A stretch of DNA of 64,000 bases from a virus: IMG/VR virus record IMGVR_UViG_3300036985_005808, positions 1 to 64,000 of that record; one strand, written 5' to 3'. This document shows, piece after piece, positions 8,722 through 17,155 of this stretch. Every line of letters begins with the position of its first letter. Position 1 is the first letter of the stretch. The notes below the pieces were generated by a model. It was not told the DNA's origin, made no database searches, and saw only the letters and a program-made list of their open reading frames with translations. Both the position numbers and the translations under genes were made by a program.

Positions 8722-10495
8722 CAGGTGGTGGTGCAACTGCACCTGGGCCCACAGCAGCCGGTGGTGGTCCGCCAAGTTCAGGACCACCTGGCTCTGCCGG
8801 AGTCATCCCGGCTATGTCTTCACCTGTGCCAATGTCTGTTTCCAAATTAGCCGGCGTAATTCCCACTGAACGTAAATCTTGTCCTGTTGCAGGCTGCATG
8901 TCAGGATCATCTCGTTCTTCTCTCCATAACTTTTCGTTCTTACTAATTTCGTCTTCAGTCAGTCCCAGGAACCGTTCTAACATAAATCGCTTGCTCATGT
9001 ATGGCAACGGTTCCATGCTAGTAAATGCTTGAATACGAGTGTTGTCCAATTCACTTTGACGATAACTAGCAAAGTTTTGAGGTGCATTAAACTTGATTGA
9101 AAACAAACCAGAATCTATGTTGAACCCACGCCATTTCATAAACATCTTGAATTCGTCGTCTAATTTCTGACATACCAATGCTTGTAACCGTTCACAATAC
9201 TGGTTAAATCTATACTCTTGTATGAGTGCTGTGCCTACTTTTCCGTCGGTCATTGTACGATCAGAGTCGTCCGGACCAGTGGGCAAGTAGCTGGATGGCA
9301 CACGCAAACCACGGGCCATCTTGTTGTTAAAATACTTTAAATCGTCAATTTCGCCCAAGTTTTGACCACCTGGAAGTGTATCAACTGAGCTGCCACGACC
9401 ATCTGCTGTCTGAGGAAAAAAGTAGTCTTCATTTATACTGAGTGGATTGTAGCTGGCATCCATCATGTTTGCACCGCCGCCATTCACTGTGGGAATTCTG
9501 CGTTGATGCATTTCATTTTTGATACGCTCAACAAACTGCATGGCCAAATGGCTGGGCATGTTGCCCACATCAATCTTGAAAATTCTACGTTCCGGGGCAC
9601 GACTTACCCGATAGATCAATATACTGTCTTCCAACAGTTCTTTTTGCTTGAACACTTTGTAAATGTTTTCTAGAATACTCTTGCCAAATGGCCAGAACAC
9701 ATCAAGCCCTTCATTCAAACTCATATGCACCACATGCTTGGAATCCAAACAAACTTCATTCATGGCCTGCATGAAACGACTGTTACCGGTGCCGCCCCCA
9801 CCTCCACCTGAGCCGGGCATGGTATAATTTGTGTTACCGGCTACTGATCCAGTTGTAGGATTGGTCAAGTAATCAGTTGTGGTTTTTGCTGCTACAGTCA
9901 TGTTTTGAAAATTTGGATTGATATCACGAATTATGTACTGCTCAGGCCGTTTGCCTTCACTCTCGTTCACAATCACACGAGCAACTTTTGTCATGTCCAC
10001 CCACATCATTTCAAATGTTTCTGGATCACGTACAAACACTTGATCACCGTACTTGATTGTGTTTCGGAACAGTTTGAAAATACGTTGATCTAATTTGTTC
10101 AGCTTGACCCACTGTTGCAGTTGTTTTTTGACAATGTCAATTTCGTGATCAGTGGGAGTGTCGTTGTATTTGATTTCAAACGGAGTTGAATTTTGTTCGT
10201 TCATCTGCGTGGAAAATTCAGCAATAATATCCAAACATGCATTAATTTCAGAATCCATATCCATAGCTTCGTATTGGTTATAACGTTCAATACGATTGGG
10301 ATGACCAGAGTATACTTCTGGCAATCGACTGGCATAGTTGCGATACACCATATCTGCCGGGTAGTTGTCGGCCCCGTTGTTCTTTCCGTATTTAGGAAAG
10401 CCGTCGGCATTGCGTCCAGAAATAGGACTCAGTTGTCCTGACGTATCAGCGACCTTGAAATACTTACGCCATCCAGGGGATTGTTTTTCTGCCAT
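8717..10495 (-). CDS. 20: Portal vertex protein, T4 gp20 type
   Basis: 592 residues (T4 gp20 is 524). Family features: PNRIERYNQYEAMDMDSEIN, the segment KYGDQVFVRD, and LLEDSILIYRVSRAPERR with FKIDVGNMP and YFFPQTADGRGSS, all characteristic of gp20. It forms the dodecameric DNA entry portal and the nucleus for prohead assembly. A Gly-rich insert (residues about 225-240) and a Pro/Gly-rich C-terminus (residues about 565-592) are extensions not in T4. It is followed closely by the small basic gene, and a GGTAAATA element precedes it. Confidence 0.95.
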   Translation of the reverse strand: MAEKQSPGWRKYFKVADTSGQLSPISGRNADGFPKYGKNNGADNYPADMVYRNYASRLPEVYSGHPNRIERYNQYEAMDMDSEINACLDIIAEFSTQMNEQNSTPFEIKYNDTPTDHEIDIVKKQLQQWVKLNKLDQRIFKLFRNTIKYGDQVFVRDPETFEMMWVDMTKVARVIVNESEGKRPEQYIIRDINPNFQNMTVAAKTTTDYLTNPTTGSVAGNTNYTMPGSGGGGGGTGNSRFMQAMNEVCLDSKHVVHMSLNEGLDVFWPFGKSILENIYKVFKQKELLEDSILIYRVSRAPERRIFKIDVGNMPSHLAMQFVERIKNEMHQRRIPTVNGGGANMMDASYNPLSINEDYFFPQTADGRGSSVDTLPGGQNLGEIDDLKYFNNKMARGLRVPSSYLPTGPDDSDRTMTDGKVGTALIQEYRFNQYCERLQALVCQKLDDEFKMFMKWRGFNIDSGLFSIKFNAPQNFASYRQSELDNTRIQAFTSMEPLPYMSKRFMLERFLGLTEDEISKNEKLWREERDDPDMQPATGQDLRSVGITPANLETDIGTGEDIAGMTPAEPGGPELGGPPPAAVGPGAVAPPPV

Positions 10496-10502
10496 AGTGA
10501 GT

Positions 10503-10510
10503 TATTTACC
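10503..10510 (-). promoter_or_regulatory. Late-promoter-like octamer GGTAAATA
   Basis: Minus strand, 7 bases before the portal ATG at 10495. The same GGTAAATAAC core occurs upstream of the baseplate gene at 25778. Confidence 0.3.
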
Positions 10511-10514
10511 GGGA

Positions 10515-13500
10515 TTACATTGCATTGCTCAGTATTTTCTGTTGTATATCATTGGATGTTTGTTGCAATCTGGTCATCTGTCCCATAAAATTCGCCATGG
10601 TTACCATCTGGTCGGCAAACTGCTGATCGGCGGCATCGCCCTTCTCAGTGATGCCACCGGCTGTAATACGTTTGAAGGCTTCTGCCATGGTTGCTTGTAA
10701 TTCAGCCACAACATCTTTGAGAGCAGTTGCGGTGTCAACCCCACTTGATTCTTTAAGTTCCTTGACCATTCTACCTATTTCTTCACCAGGAATTGATGCT
10801 TTGGCACCAGGAATGCCTGCTGCCTCTAAAGTGGTAACTCCAACTTTTGCCGCTCCTAAGTCATATGTTGTTCCCACGCCTGAATTTAAGATTTGTTTCC
10901 AGGTAGCTGGATCCGTTATTATTTGAGTTGCTTTGTCAAATGCTCCCAATTCAGCTGCAATATCTTTAAGTACCTTTAGATTAGTGGTCAACGGCCCCTG
11001 ATTAATACCAGTCCACTCGTTGGCTCCGAAGGCTGTCATCCCCATGCCTCCTTCACCAGCACCCATACCATTGGCAAATTTGCCGCCTTCGTTATAGTCT
11101 GCATTATTTAAACTTATTGTTTGCACAACTTTATCTATTGCAGATGTATAACCAGACACTCCATCAACTAAATTCCCAGTTGACTCTGCCATATCTTTAA
11201 ACATTTTTACAAAATCGCCAGACCCGTTTTGCATAGGGATAACTGCTTCTTTACCATGTAAGGTTGCAGGATATCCAGTTTCAGGACCATCAACTTGTAT
11301 TCCTTCTTTGGCCGTAATTCGGCCACCTTCATTCTTGGCTGCACTAAAATGCATGGCATCCTTGATACTATTCCAGTCACCGCCCCACCCTAACCCTAGA
11401 GATGATGCTACTTGTCTAATACCTTCAGGCATATCAGTAACTAATGTACTTCCCATTGGATTTGCCGCTGGGTTAATATCAATGGCACTACCCTTGGCAT
11501 GCGCACTCTTGACCCCCGGTTGCCCACGAACATCACGATCAACATAGCCACCTAAACTTTGTATATCATACCCAACGCTGTCAAGGTAATCAATTAATTT
11601 TTGAAACGCTGGTACTGTGTCAGCGGCAACTGATGCACTCTTGCCACTCTTACTTGAAATTGTTCCTAATTTAGGTTTACTATCTCCGCCACCAACATTG
11701 ATATCTCCCGATCCTAGCGGTGCACTTTTACTTTGACTTCCACCGCCAAAGAAGCTTTTGATCTTGTCCGTAAAGCCACCACCCGCACCACCACCCGCAC
11801 CACCACCCGCACCACCACCTACACCACCAGCTATGTTACCATTGGCCAGTTCGTCCATCTGTTTCTGCAGCATTGGAGTCTCAATCTCCATCAGTTGAGT
11901 CTTTATCTCCATATAACTCTTGAATGCCAAGCTGTATTTGTCAGCAAGATTGGCATCAATTTTTGTTGCTTTTTCTATTCTTTTGGCATCTTTCAGTGTG
12001 TTGTCCTGTAGCGTGGTATTGTCGGCAACCAACTGTTTGTAACGCACGCTGTAATCGCCGGCACGATCCACGTCCAACGCAGTGATTTTTGACAATTGTT
12101 CAAACTTTTTCACAATACCAGCATTGATATTACCAATGGTAGTGTCTGTGCTTGAAGTTTTATTCACGTTGCTACCAAGAGCATCCAGAGATGAATTAAT
12201 TCCATCCATTACAGATTTCATTTTTGGATTGGATAATATATTACCAGCGGCTGAAGGAATGAATAATTCTGGACCTTTTTCACCCACCAGGTAAGGACTT
12301 TTTGCAGTAACGGGACCTCCTTCTGCCCTAGCCGGTGGTGCTGCTTTGTCAAAGATTGACTTTTGCCACCAGGCTTTCTCCGGTGCTGGTGCTGCTGCCG
12401 GTGCTTCTGGTGCTGCTGCCGGTGGTGGCAGCATGAAATAGGAACCAATACTTTTCATAAAATTACCAATGCCGCCATTTTCTGGTGCTGCTGCTGGTGG
12501 TGCAGGTGGTGGTGGTACAGGTGGTGGTGCAGGTGGTGGTGCAAGTTGTGCTGCTTCTACCGCCCGTGCCCGTGCCGCAGCTAGTGCATCTGACACTGGT
12601 GCCGGTGCTCCCGGTGCTGCCGGTGCTCCCGGTGCTGGTTGTGCTGCTGGTGCTGCTGGTGCTGGTTGTGCTGCTGGTGCTGCTGGTGCTGCTGGTGCTG
12701 CTGGTGCTCCCGGTGCTCCCGGTGCTGCTGGTGCTGCTGGTGCTGCTGGTGCTGCCGGTGCTCCCGGTGCTGGTTGTGCTGCTGGTGCTGCTGGTGCTGC
12801 TGGTGCTGGTTGTGCTGCTGGTGCTGCTGGTGCTGCTGGTGCTGCTGGTGCTGCTGGTGCTCCCGGTGCTGGTCGTGCTGCTGGTGCTGGTCGTGCTGCT
12901 GGTGCTGCTGGTGCTGGCAGCATGAAAAAGGATAGAGCGTCATCCATGAATGTTTTCTGACGCTCCAGTACGTTGTCTTGTCCATGCAGCATCTTGCCTA
13001 CCGAATCAGCAGATTGACCAATAATTTTGCCGCCTACATATCCCGCAGCGACACCTATTGCTCCACCAATAATCGCGGTTAGCGGAGCGGCAGGGCCGCC
13101 CAGGGCCGCACCTACGGCCAGGCCTTTAGCTCCTCCTACCACAGCTGCACCAATTTGCCCCGTTGCTTCAAAGCCGCCGGCTTTTACAAAACCTTTACTA
13201 CCATCCTCTGCGGCCCCAGTAACTGCGCCTGCCACAGTGGGTCCGGTTTTTAAAAAGTCTGGTATCATTTCATAGAGCTTTTTAAAGGCCTTCCACAATT
13301 CTATTGACATCTTTTGTAGTCCTTCAAACGCCAGGCCTGCCAGGCGAGCAAACTCCATCAACTCGTGGTTCAGGTCAATTGAACCACCAAGTCGGGCCAG
13401 AGCAGCTGTTTGCTCAGCCTGAAATGCTGTAATCTGCGCATCCATCAAACCAGCATAGTAGTCTGTGGTCTTACCGCCGCTCGTCATCAGCCTGTCTTGC

Positions 13501-14783
13501 TCTGCTTTGATCTCGATATATTTTGCCTGGACATCACCCATTGCAAAAATTCCCAGTTTAAGCCCGTCAGCGTAGGATGTAGAAAAATTTTCCAGCTGAC
13601 CTAACTGTGCCGAGAAGTTAAAGTCCTTGACAAACTGTCCTGCTGCTTTTCCAATTTGGGTAACTGCCTGAAACTGATCAATTTGCCCATCAAGTAACTG
13701 TTGACCGCTTTTCACAATCTCGCCGTTTGTACCTATGTAGGCTTTTTGTGCAGCTTCTGTACCTATAAATCCAGTAATGGTATCCCGAAAGCCCTGCCCC
13801 ATTTCTTTGCTTTGGCTAGTGAGCATCGCATTGACATCTATCAGTTTCTGGGCAGCAGCTTCACCTTTTGTTGCTCGCACTTCTTCAACCTTGGCACGGA
13901 ATCGTTGTTCGCTGAGAGCAGATTCCCTTATTTCTTCCGCTTCTTTGCGTGTTAATCCAGTGAGTTTGGTCAATGCATCTTGTTCAAGCAAATAGGCTCT
14001 TGCACCAGCGGTCAACTGTGCCGTGGTCATTTTTTGACTGTTGCCCAGGCGAGTTTGTAATTGTAAATAGCCCAGCGTGCCTTCAGAGACGTCAGTCATG
14101 GTCATGCCCAGACGTAAAAATTCTTGTCTATTTCCTTGAAGGGATTGATTAAAATCAGCCATTCGGTCAAAGCCTTTACTAACCGATCCTCCAAACAATG
14201 CTAAATCTTTGCTGTTGGCCGCCACGGCTGTGACCATGCTGCCCATTTCGTCCATGGTCAGACCTAATTTTTTAGAGTTGTTGTACAATCCGTCCAGTCC
14301 AGATGCACTCAGAGCACCTGCTTTTGCTATGTCGTTGCCGCTTTTGTATAGTTTGTCGCCCAATTCATTGGCCATTTTTTGCAGTTCAACTGACGTTTCA
14401 AACGCTGACACCGCTAAGGCCGACATTCCGCCCACTACAAGTTTGATCAGTGGACCACCGGGAACCAGCAGCGTCAATGCCACTGCTGCGAATTTTGCCG
14501 CTTGTACCACGCTGTCCATTGCACCATTCATGGCAGACGCACCTTTTGCTCCCAGCGTCATGGCCTTGGTTGCTGCCATGGCTGCGGCTTTCAAGGATAT
14601 CAATACGCCACCCAGCGCATCCAAGCCAGCCGTGGCATTTTCAAATCCAAGGGTATTTTTTACCTGAGCATCAAAAGACCTTTGTTGAGTTGATGCACTG
14701 ATTTCGCCATTTCTTGCCATTTCCTCGTTAACTCGCCGAGTGATCTCAGCCAATTCTTCAAGTTCACGATTTGCATCAGTCAT
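10515..14783 (-). CDS. Tape-measure-like tail protein with M15-type peptidase domain
   Basis: 1422 residues. The N-terminal 480 residues are helical with a hydrophobic stretch at about 90-125 (VALTLLVPGGPLIKLVVGG), as in tape measure proteins. Residues about 620-735 are Ala-Pro repeats, and a Gly-rich linker lies near 985-1000. Two GEKGPELFIPS/HGKEAVIPM motifs are typical of tape measures. Between them, at about 1050-1150, lies a D,D/L,D-peptidase-like M15 domain: GGYVDRDVRGQPG, SAHAKGSAIDIN (zinc ligands His and Asp) and DAMHFS (third ligand His). Role inferred: sets tail length and opens peptidoglycan during DNA entry. T4's own tape measure is gp29; this gene is placed beside the portal and transcribed with it. 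Confidence 0.8.
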   Translation of the reverse strand: MTDANRELEELAEITRRVNEEMARNGEISASTQQRSFDAQVKNTLGFENATAGLDALGGVLISLKAAAMAATKAMTLGAKGASAMNGAMDSVVQAAKFAAVALTLLVPGGPLIKLVVGGMSALAVSAFETSVELQKMANELGDKLYKSGNDIAKAGALSASGLDGLYNNSKKLGLTMDEMGSMVTAVAANSKDLALFGGSVSKGFDRMADFNQSLQGNRQEFLRLGMTMTDVSEGTLGYLQLQTRLGNSQKMTTAQLTAGARAYLLEQDALTKLTGLTRKEAEEIRESALSEQRFRAKVEEVRATKGEAAAQKLIDVNAMLTSQSKEMGQGFRDTITGFIGTEAAQKAYIGTNGEIVKSGQQLLDGQIDQFQAVTQIGKAAGQFVKDFNFSAQLGQLENFSTSYADGLKLGIFAMGDVQAKYIEIKAEQDRLMTSGGKTTDYYAGLMDAQITAFQAEQTAALARLGGSIDLNHELMEFARLAGLAFEGLQKMSIELWKAFKKLYEMIPDFLKTGPTVAGAVTGAAEDGSKGFVKAGGFEATGQIGAAVVGGAKGLAVGAALGGPAAPLTAIIGGAIGVAAGYVGGKIIGQSADSVGKMLHGQDNVLERQKTFMDDALSFFMLPAPAAPAARPAPAARPAPGAPAAPAAPAAPAAPAAQPAPAAPAAPAAQPAPGAPAAPAAPAAPAAPGAPGAPAAPAAPAAPAAQPAPAAPAAQPAPGAPAAPGAPAPVSDALAAARARAVEAAQLAPPPAPPPVPPPPAPPAAAPENGGIGNFMKSIGSYFMLPPPAAAPEAPAAAPAPEKAWWQKSIFDKAAPPARAEGGPVTAKSPYLVGEKGPELFIPSAAGNILSNPKMKSVMDGINSSLDALGSNVNKTSSTDTTIGNINAGIVKKFEQLSKITALDVDRAGDYSVRYKQLVADNTTLQDNTLKDAKRIEKATKIDANLADKYSLAFKSYMEIKTQLMEIETPMLQKQMDELANGNIAGGVGGGAGGGAGGGAGGGFTDKIKSFFGGGSQSKSAPLGSGDINVGGGDSKPKLGTISSKSGKSASVAADTVPAFQKLIDYLDSVGYDIQSLGGYVDRDVRGQPGVKSAHAKGSAIDINPAANPMGSTLVTDMPEGIRQVASSLGLGWGGDWNSIKDAMHFSAAKNEGGRITAKEGIQVDGPETGYPATLHGKEAVIPMQNGSGDFVKMFKDMAESTGNLVDGVSGYTSAIDKVVQTISLNNADYNEGGKFANGMGAGEGGMGMTAFGANEWTGINQGPLTTNLKVLKDIAAELGAFDKATQIITDPATWKQILNSGVGTTYDLGAAKVGVTTLEAAGIPGAKASIPGEEIGRMVKELKESSGVDTATALKDVVAELQATMAEAFKRITAGGITEKGDAADQQFADQMVTMANFMGQMTRLQQTSNDIQQKILSNAM
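12590..12920 (-). repeat. Ala-Pro-coding tandem repeat in the tape measure gene
   Basis: About 330 bases of near-perfect 9-15 base units (minus strand GCACCAGCAGCA type) encode PAAPAAPAAQPAP-like sequence. A second, shorter block lies near 12370-12430. It is probably a rigid extended linker. Confidence 0.9.
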
Positions 14784-14807
14784 AATTATTTCCCATAAGT
14801 AAACATA

Positions 14808-14815
14808 TATTTATA
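14808..14815 (-). promoter_or_regulatory. Late promoter TATAAATA for the tape-measure/head operon
   Basis: Minus strand TATAAATA, 24 bases upstream of the ATG at 14783 with GGGAAA as a weak ribosome site. It lies in the 40-base gap to the divergent gene at 14824. Confidence 0.55.
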
Positions 14816-14823
14816 GGTATAAT

Positions 14824-15666
14824 ATGTCCCAAACTTCCAATCCACTTCGTCAATTTTTTAGACAACCTGCAGTTTATATCAAATTGCCGTCTGATGGTCA
14901 ATTCTGGCCTGAAAAATCTATCAGTATGACAGAAAATCGAGAATTGCCAGTTTTGCCAATGACTGCCATTGACGAAATAACCTATCGAACCCCTGACGCA
15001 TTGTTCAATGGACAAGCTGTGATATCGGTCATACAAAGTTGTATACCTGCTATCAAGAATGCATGGGATATGCCTGGCATGGATACAAACGCAGTGCTGG
15101 TGGCCATTCGTATTGCCAGTTACGGGCATGGCCTGCCTATTGTCTGCACTTGCCCTGCTTGTAAAACAGAACAACAGTATGAAATTGATCTTCGATCAGT
15201 ACTGGAATCTATTCAAGCGCCAGACTACACATTCATACTCACACATGGCGATTTGGAAATTGCATTCAAACCGGCTAACTATCAAAATCAAAACACAGCA
15301 AATCAACTGCAATTTGAAGAACAACGCAATATTCGGTCCATACCTGAATTAGATATTCCAGACAGTGAAAAAATAAAAAAACTCAATGCTTCATTGTCAA
15401 GAATCACCGAACTCACAGTGGATGCAATGAAGTTTAACATTGACAGCATCCGCACACCTCATGCTCTGGTTACCGAATCAGAGCATATTCAAGAATTTTT
15501 AACCAACTGCGATCGAAAATTATTTGGACAGATTCGTGATCGCGTGATTGCATTCCGAGTACAATCTGAACTTGCCCCAATCAAATTGGTGTGTGACAAT
15601 TGTGCCAACGAATACGAACAAACTGTGAACTTAGATCAAACAAGTTTTTTCGAAGCCGCCTCCTAA
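14824..15666 (+). CDS. 26: Baseplate hub protein, T4 gp26-like (zero-frame product)
   Basis: 280 residues. NPLRQFFRQPAVYIKLPSDG, LPVLPMTAIDEITYRTPDAL and AVISVIQSCIPAIKNAWDMP are strongly characteristic of the T4 gp26/baseplate family of T4-like phages. Cysteines at 108/110/113 (CTCPAC) and a C-terminal CDNC pair (about 257-260) form a probable zinc ribbon. In T4, gp26 and gp51 take part in baseplate hub assembly. The last codons read Thr-Ser-Phe-Phe-Glu-Ala-Ala-Ser-stop across a T TTT TTC heptamer at 15645-15651, followed by a GC-rich stem, so part of the ribosomes may shift to frame -1 and make a 352-residue extended form. It is divergent from the tape-measure gene. Confidence 0.85.
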   Translation: MSQTSNPLRQFFRQPAVYIKLPSDGQFWPEKSISMTENRELPVLPMTAIDEITYRTPDALFNGQAVISVIQSCIPAIKNAWDMPGMDTNAVLVAIRIASYGHGLPIVCTCPACKTEQQYEIDLRSVLESIQAPDYTFILTHGDLEIAFKPANYQNQNTANQLQFEEQRNIRSIPELDIPDSEKIKKLNASLSRITELTVDAMKFNIDSIRTPHALVTESEHIQEFLTNCDRKLFGQIRDRVIAFRVQSELAPIKLVCDNCANEYEQTVNLDQTSFFEAAS

Positions 15667-15720
15667 TCTCAAGTCGACAAGACGTTTCTGACTTGGTTGA
15701 CCAAATGGATCAGGAGGCGG
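15645..15720 (+). promoter_or_regulatory. Putative programmed -1 frameshift signal
   Basis: The heptamer T TTT TTC (15645-15651) is in the correct X XXY YYZ register of the gp26-like frame. Four bases later CCGCCTCC (15656-15663) is perfectly complementary to GGAGGCGG (15713-15720). An inner stem CAAGTC (15670-15675) / GACTTG (15690-15695) can form in the loop. The -1 frame is open from the heptamer to 15881 and reads as a sensible helical protein from the slip site, while no ATG occurs before 15705. Confidence 0.65.
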
Positions 15721-15881
15721 ACAATCTACGTCGGCAAGGTTTACGTATGTCTTGGTACATGCGAGGTGGTGCAACATATGATGATATCATGAACATGAGT
15801 CACAGTGAACGCACCATGATTGGTGAACTGATCAAAGACAATCTAGAAACAACCAAAACCAGCAGACTTCCATTCTTCTAA
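15651..15881 (+). CDS. gp51-like segment, probably made as a -1 frameshift extension of the gp26-like protein
   Basis: After the slip the frame reads RSRLLISSRQDVSDLV, then DQMDQEADNLRRQG, then MSWYMRGGATYDDIMNMS and ends TKTSRLPFF: 76 residues, helical, like the short gp51-type hub assembly proteins that follow gp26 in T4-like phages. Independent initiation is possible at ATG 15705 (58 residues) or ATG 15747 (44 residues), but neither has a well-placed ribosome site. The only AGGAGG (15712-15717) is about 30 bases before 15747 and is part of the frameshift stem. The stop overlaps the ATG of the next gene by one base. Confidence 0.65.
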   Translation, partial: RSRLLISSRQDVSDLVDQMDQEADNLRRQGLRMSWYMRGGATYDDIMNMSHSERTMIGELIKDNLETTKTSRLPFF

Positions 15882-16384
15882 TGAATCAAACCCAAGTACA
15901 TAAAGATATACTATGTTGGATTGAGACTTTTGTTGAGGTTCCTCATCTAGCACTGGGTGGGTGGCCTCCGTGTCCATTTGCCAGATCAGCTAGACTTAAA
16001 AATACAATAGCTGTGTTAGTGGGCACAGATCCATACGAAGATTTAAAAAATCGCAGCGAGCAAGGTATGGAGAATTACGAAGTTGTGGTATATGCATATG
16101 ATCCTGTGGTATGGCCATATGAAATGTTTAGCAAAAGTTTAGAATCAGCCAATCATGAGTTTTTAAATCACCGTGACTTAATTGCGCTAGAAGATCATCC
16201 CAGTGACATAGAAATAGTAAACGGTATTACAATGAATCAAGGAACATATGCTCTTGCATTGGTGCAACCACTGGCTGATCTCAATCACAAGGCAGTATCT
16301 ATGGCTGCAAAAGGATTTTACAACACATGGCCTGAAGAATATTTGAAAGTGTTATTTAAACATAGAATAGATCCCAGAGCATGA
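15881..16384 (+). CDS. Conserved hypothetical protein
   Basis: 167 residues with no family I can name. Noticeable features are CWIETFVEVPHLALGGWPPCPFARSARL, an N-terminal motif with two cysteines (Cys12, Cys31) and an aromatic-rich loop, and a later VNGITMNQGTYALALVQPL. No signal peptide or membrane helix. The ATG overlaps the preceding stop (TAATG) and its stop overlaps the next start (ATGA), so it is translationally coupled in a five-gene unit between the baseplate gene and the nucleoside phosphorylase. A metabolic or accessory role fits its neighbours better than a structural one, but this is only context. Confidence 0.65.
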   Translation: MNQTQVHKDILCWIETFVEVPHLALGGWPPCPFARSARLKNTIAVLVGTDPYEDLKNRSEQGMENYEVVVYAYDPVVWPYEMFSKSLESANHEFLNHRDLIALEDHPSDIEIVNGITMNQGTYALALVQPLADLNHKAVSMAAKGFYNTWPEEYLKVLFKHRIDPRA

Positions 16385-16812
16385 GTTATGAATACGCTAG
16401 AATTAATCTTGCTCAAACAACCTACACAGCAACATGTGACTGGTACTATATCACTCAGCCAGATATTGCAGAGCTAAACGACATCTACCGAACGTATTGT
16501 ATCTACAAACACTTTGCCAGTGTAATGCCAATATTTGACAGTCAGTATCTTGATCCCAATACAGATGTCATTGGCTATCGTGATCAAAACAAACTTGCGG
16601 CATTTTCGTTGATTCATCGGTACGATAACAACAATGCATTGTGTGCTCAATTTGCTTGGAACTATAAAAAGCCAAAACTACGGCTAGGAATTTCCAGTCT
16701 ACAGACTGAATGCGCTATATATCGTGAGCGTGGATTTAAGTACCTATATTTAGATCAAGCACACTTATACAAACAAGGCATACAAGGCTTTGAACTACTG
16801 GGACCAATATAA
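16381..16812 (+). CDS. Possible GNAT-like acyltransferase
   Basis: 143 residues. The central part (DVIGYRDQNKLAAFSLIHRY) and the C-terminal part (LGISSLQTECAIYRERGFKYLYL) follow the beta-bulge and helix-strand order of GNAT N-acetyltransferases, the latter like the YERxGF segment that often ends that fold. The acetyl-CoA P-loop (Q/RxxGxG/A) is not clearly present, so the call is tentative. Coupled by ATGA overlap to the gene before, and one base from the next. Substrate unknown. Confidence 0.5.
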   Translation: MSYEYARINLAQTTYTATCDWYYITQPDIAELNDIYRTYCIYKHFASVMPIFDSQYLDPNTDVIGYRDQNKLAAFSLIHRYDNNNALCAQFAWNYKKPKLRLGISSLQTECAIYRERGFKYLYLDQAHLYKQGIQGFELLGPI

Positions 16813-16813
16813 C

Positions 16814-17155
16814 ATGGCAGACTTATACACAATTTGGGCGGACAAAGAAGGTGACCTCACTGACTTAGAATGGGTCAACGGAATGAAAAGTTTCTTTGAC
16901 CATTTGAAATCTGAAGGTAAAATGGAAGACTATCGTATCACCCGATGTAAACTGGGTTTTAGATCTATTGCAGCCATGCCTGAATGGATGATCATAATGG
17001 AATTTAAAAACATGGCTCAAATGGATGACGCATTCAAACGTGTGGCTCCACTAGAAGGTGAACTCGAAGTCAAACACAAAAGCTTCAACCAGTTTGTTGA
17101 TTGCTCAACGATTCAGCACGCCTTGTTTAGGGACTGGCCCGACACGTTCATATGA
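16814..17155 (+). CDS. Small alpha/beta protein, DUF6614-like
   Basis: 113 residues from ATG 16814; an in-frame ATG at 16790 overlaps the previous gene and is less likely. The pattern MADLYTIWADKEGDL, a helix MKSFFDHLKSEGKMEDYRITR, RITRCKLGF, WMIIMEFKNMAQMDDAF and the ending ALFRDWPD resembles a small ferredoxin-like (dimeric alpha-beta barrel) family known from alphaproteobacteria as DUF6614. I recognise the pattern from memory and could not verify it. No catalytic residues are evident. Coupled by ATGA to the nucleoside phosphorylase. Confidence 0.55.
   Translation: MADLYTIWADKEGDLTDLEWVNGMKSFFDHLKSEGKMEDYRITRCKLGFRSIAAMPEWMIIMEFKNMAQMDDAFKRVAPLEGELEVKHKSFNQFVDCSTIQHALFRDWPDTFI

Noticed and set aside
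12360-12985. Long open frames on several strands through the Ala-Pro repeat region of the tape measure gene
   Set aside because: They are antisense or out-of-frame readings of a low-complexity repeat. The minus-strand tape-measure frame explains the region.
15600-15650. Independent start codon for the gp51-like frame at 15600
   Set aside because: The first codons read only as an antisense-like overlap with the gp26 C-terminus (GTG start, no ribosome site). The protein-like sequence begins at the slip site.
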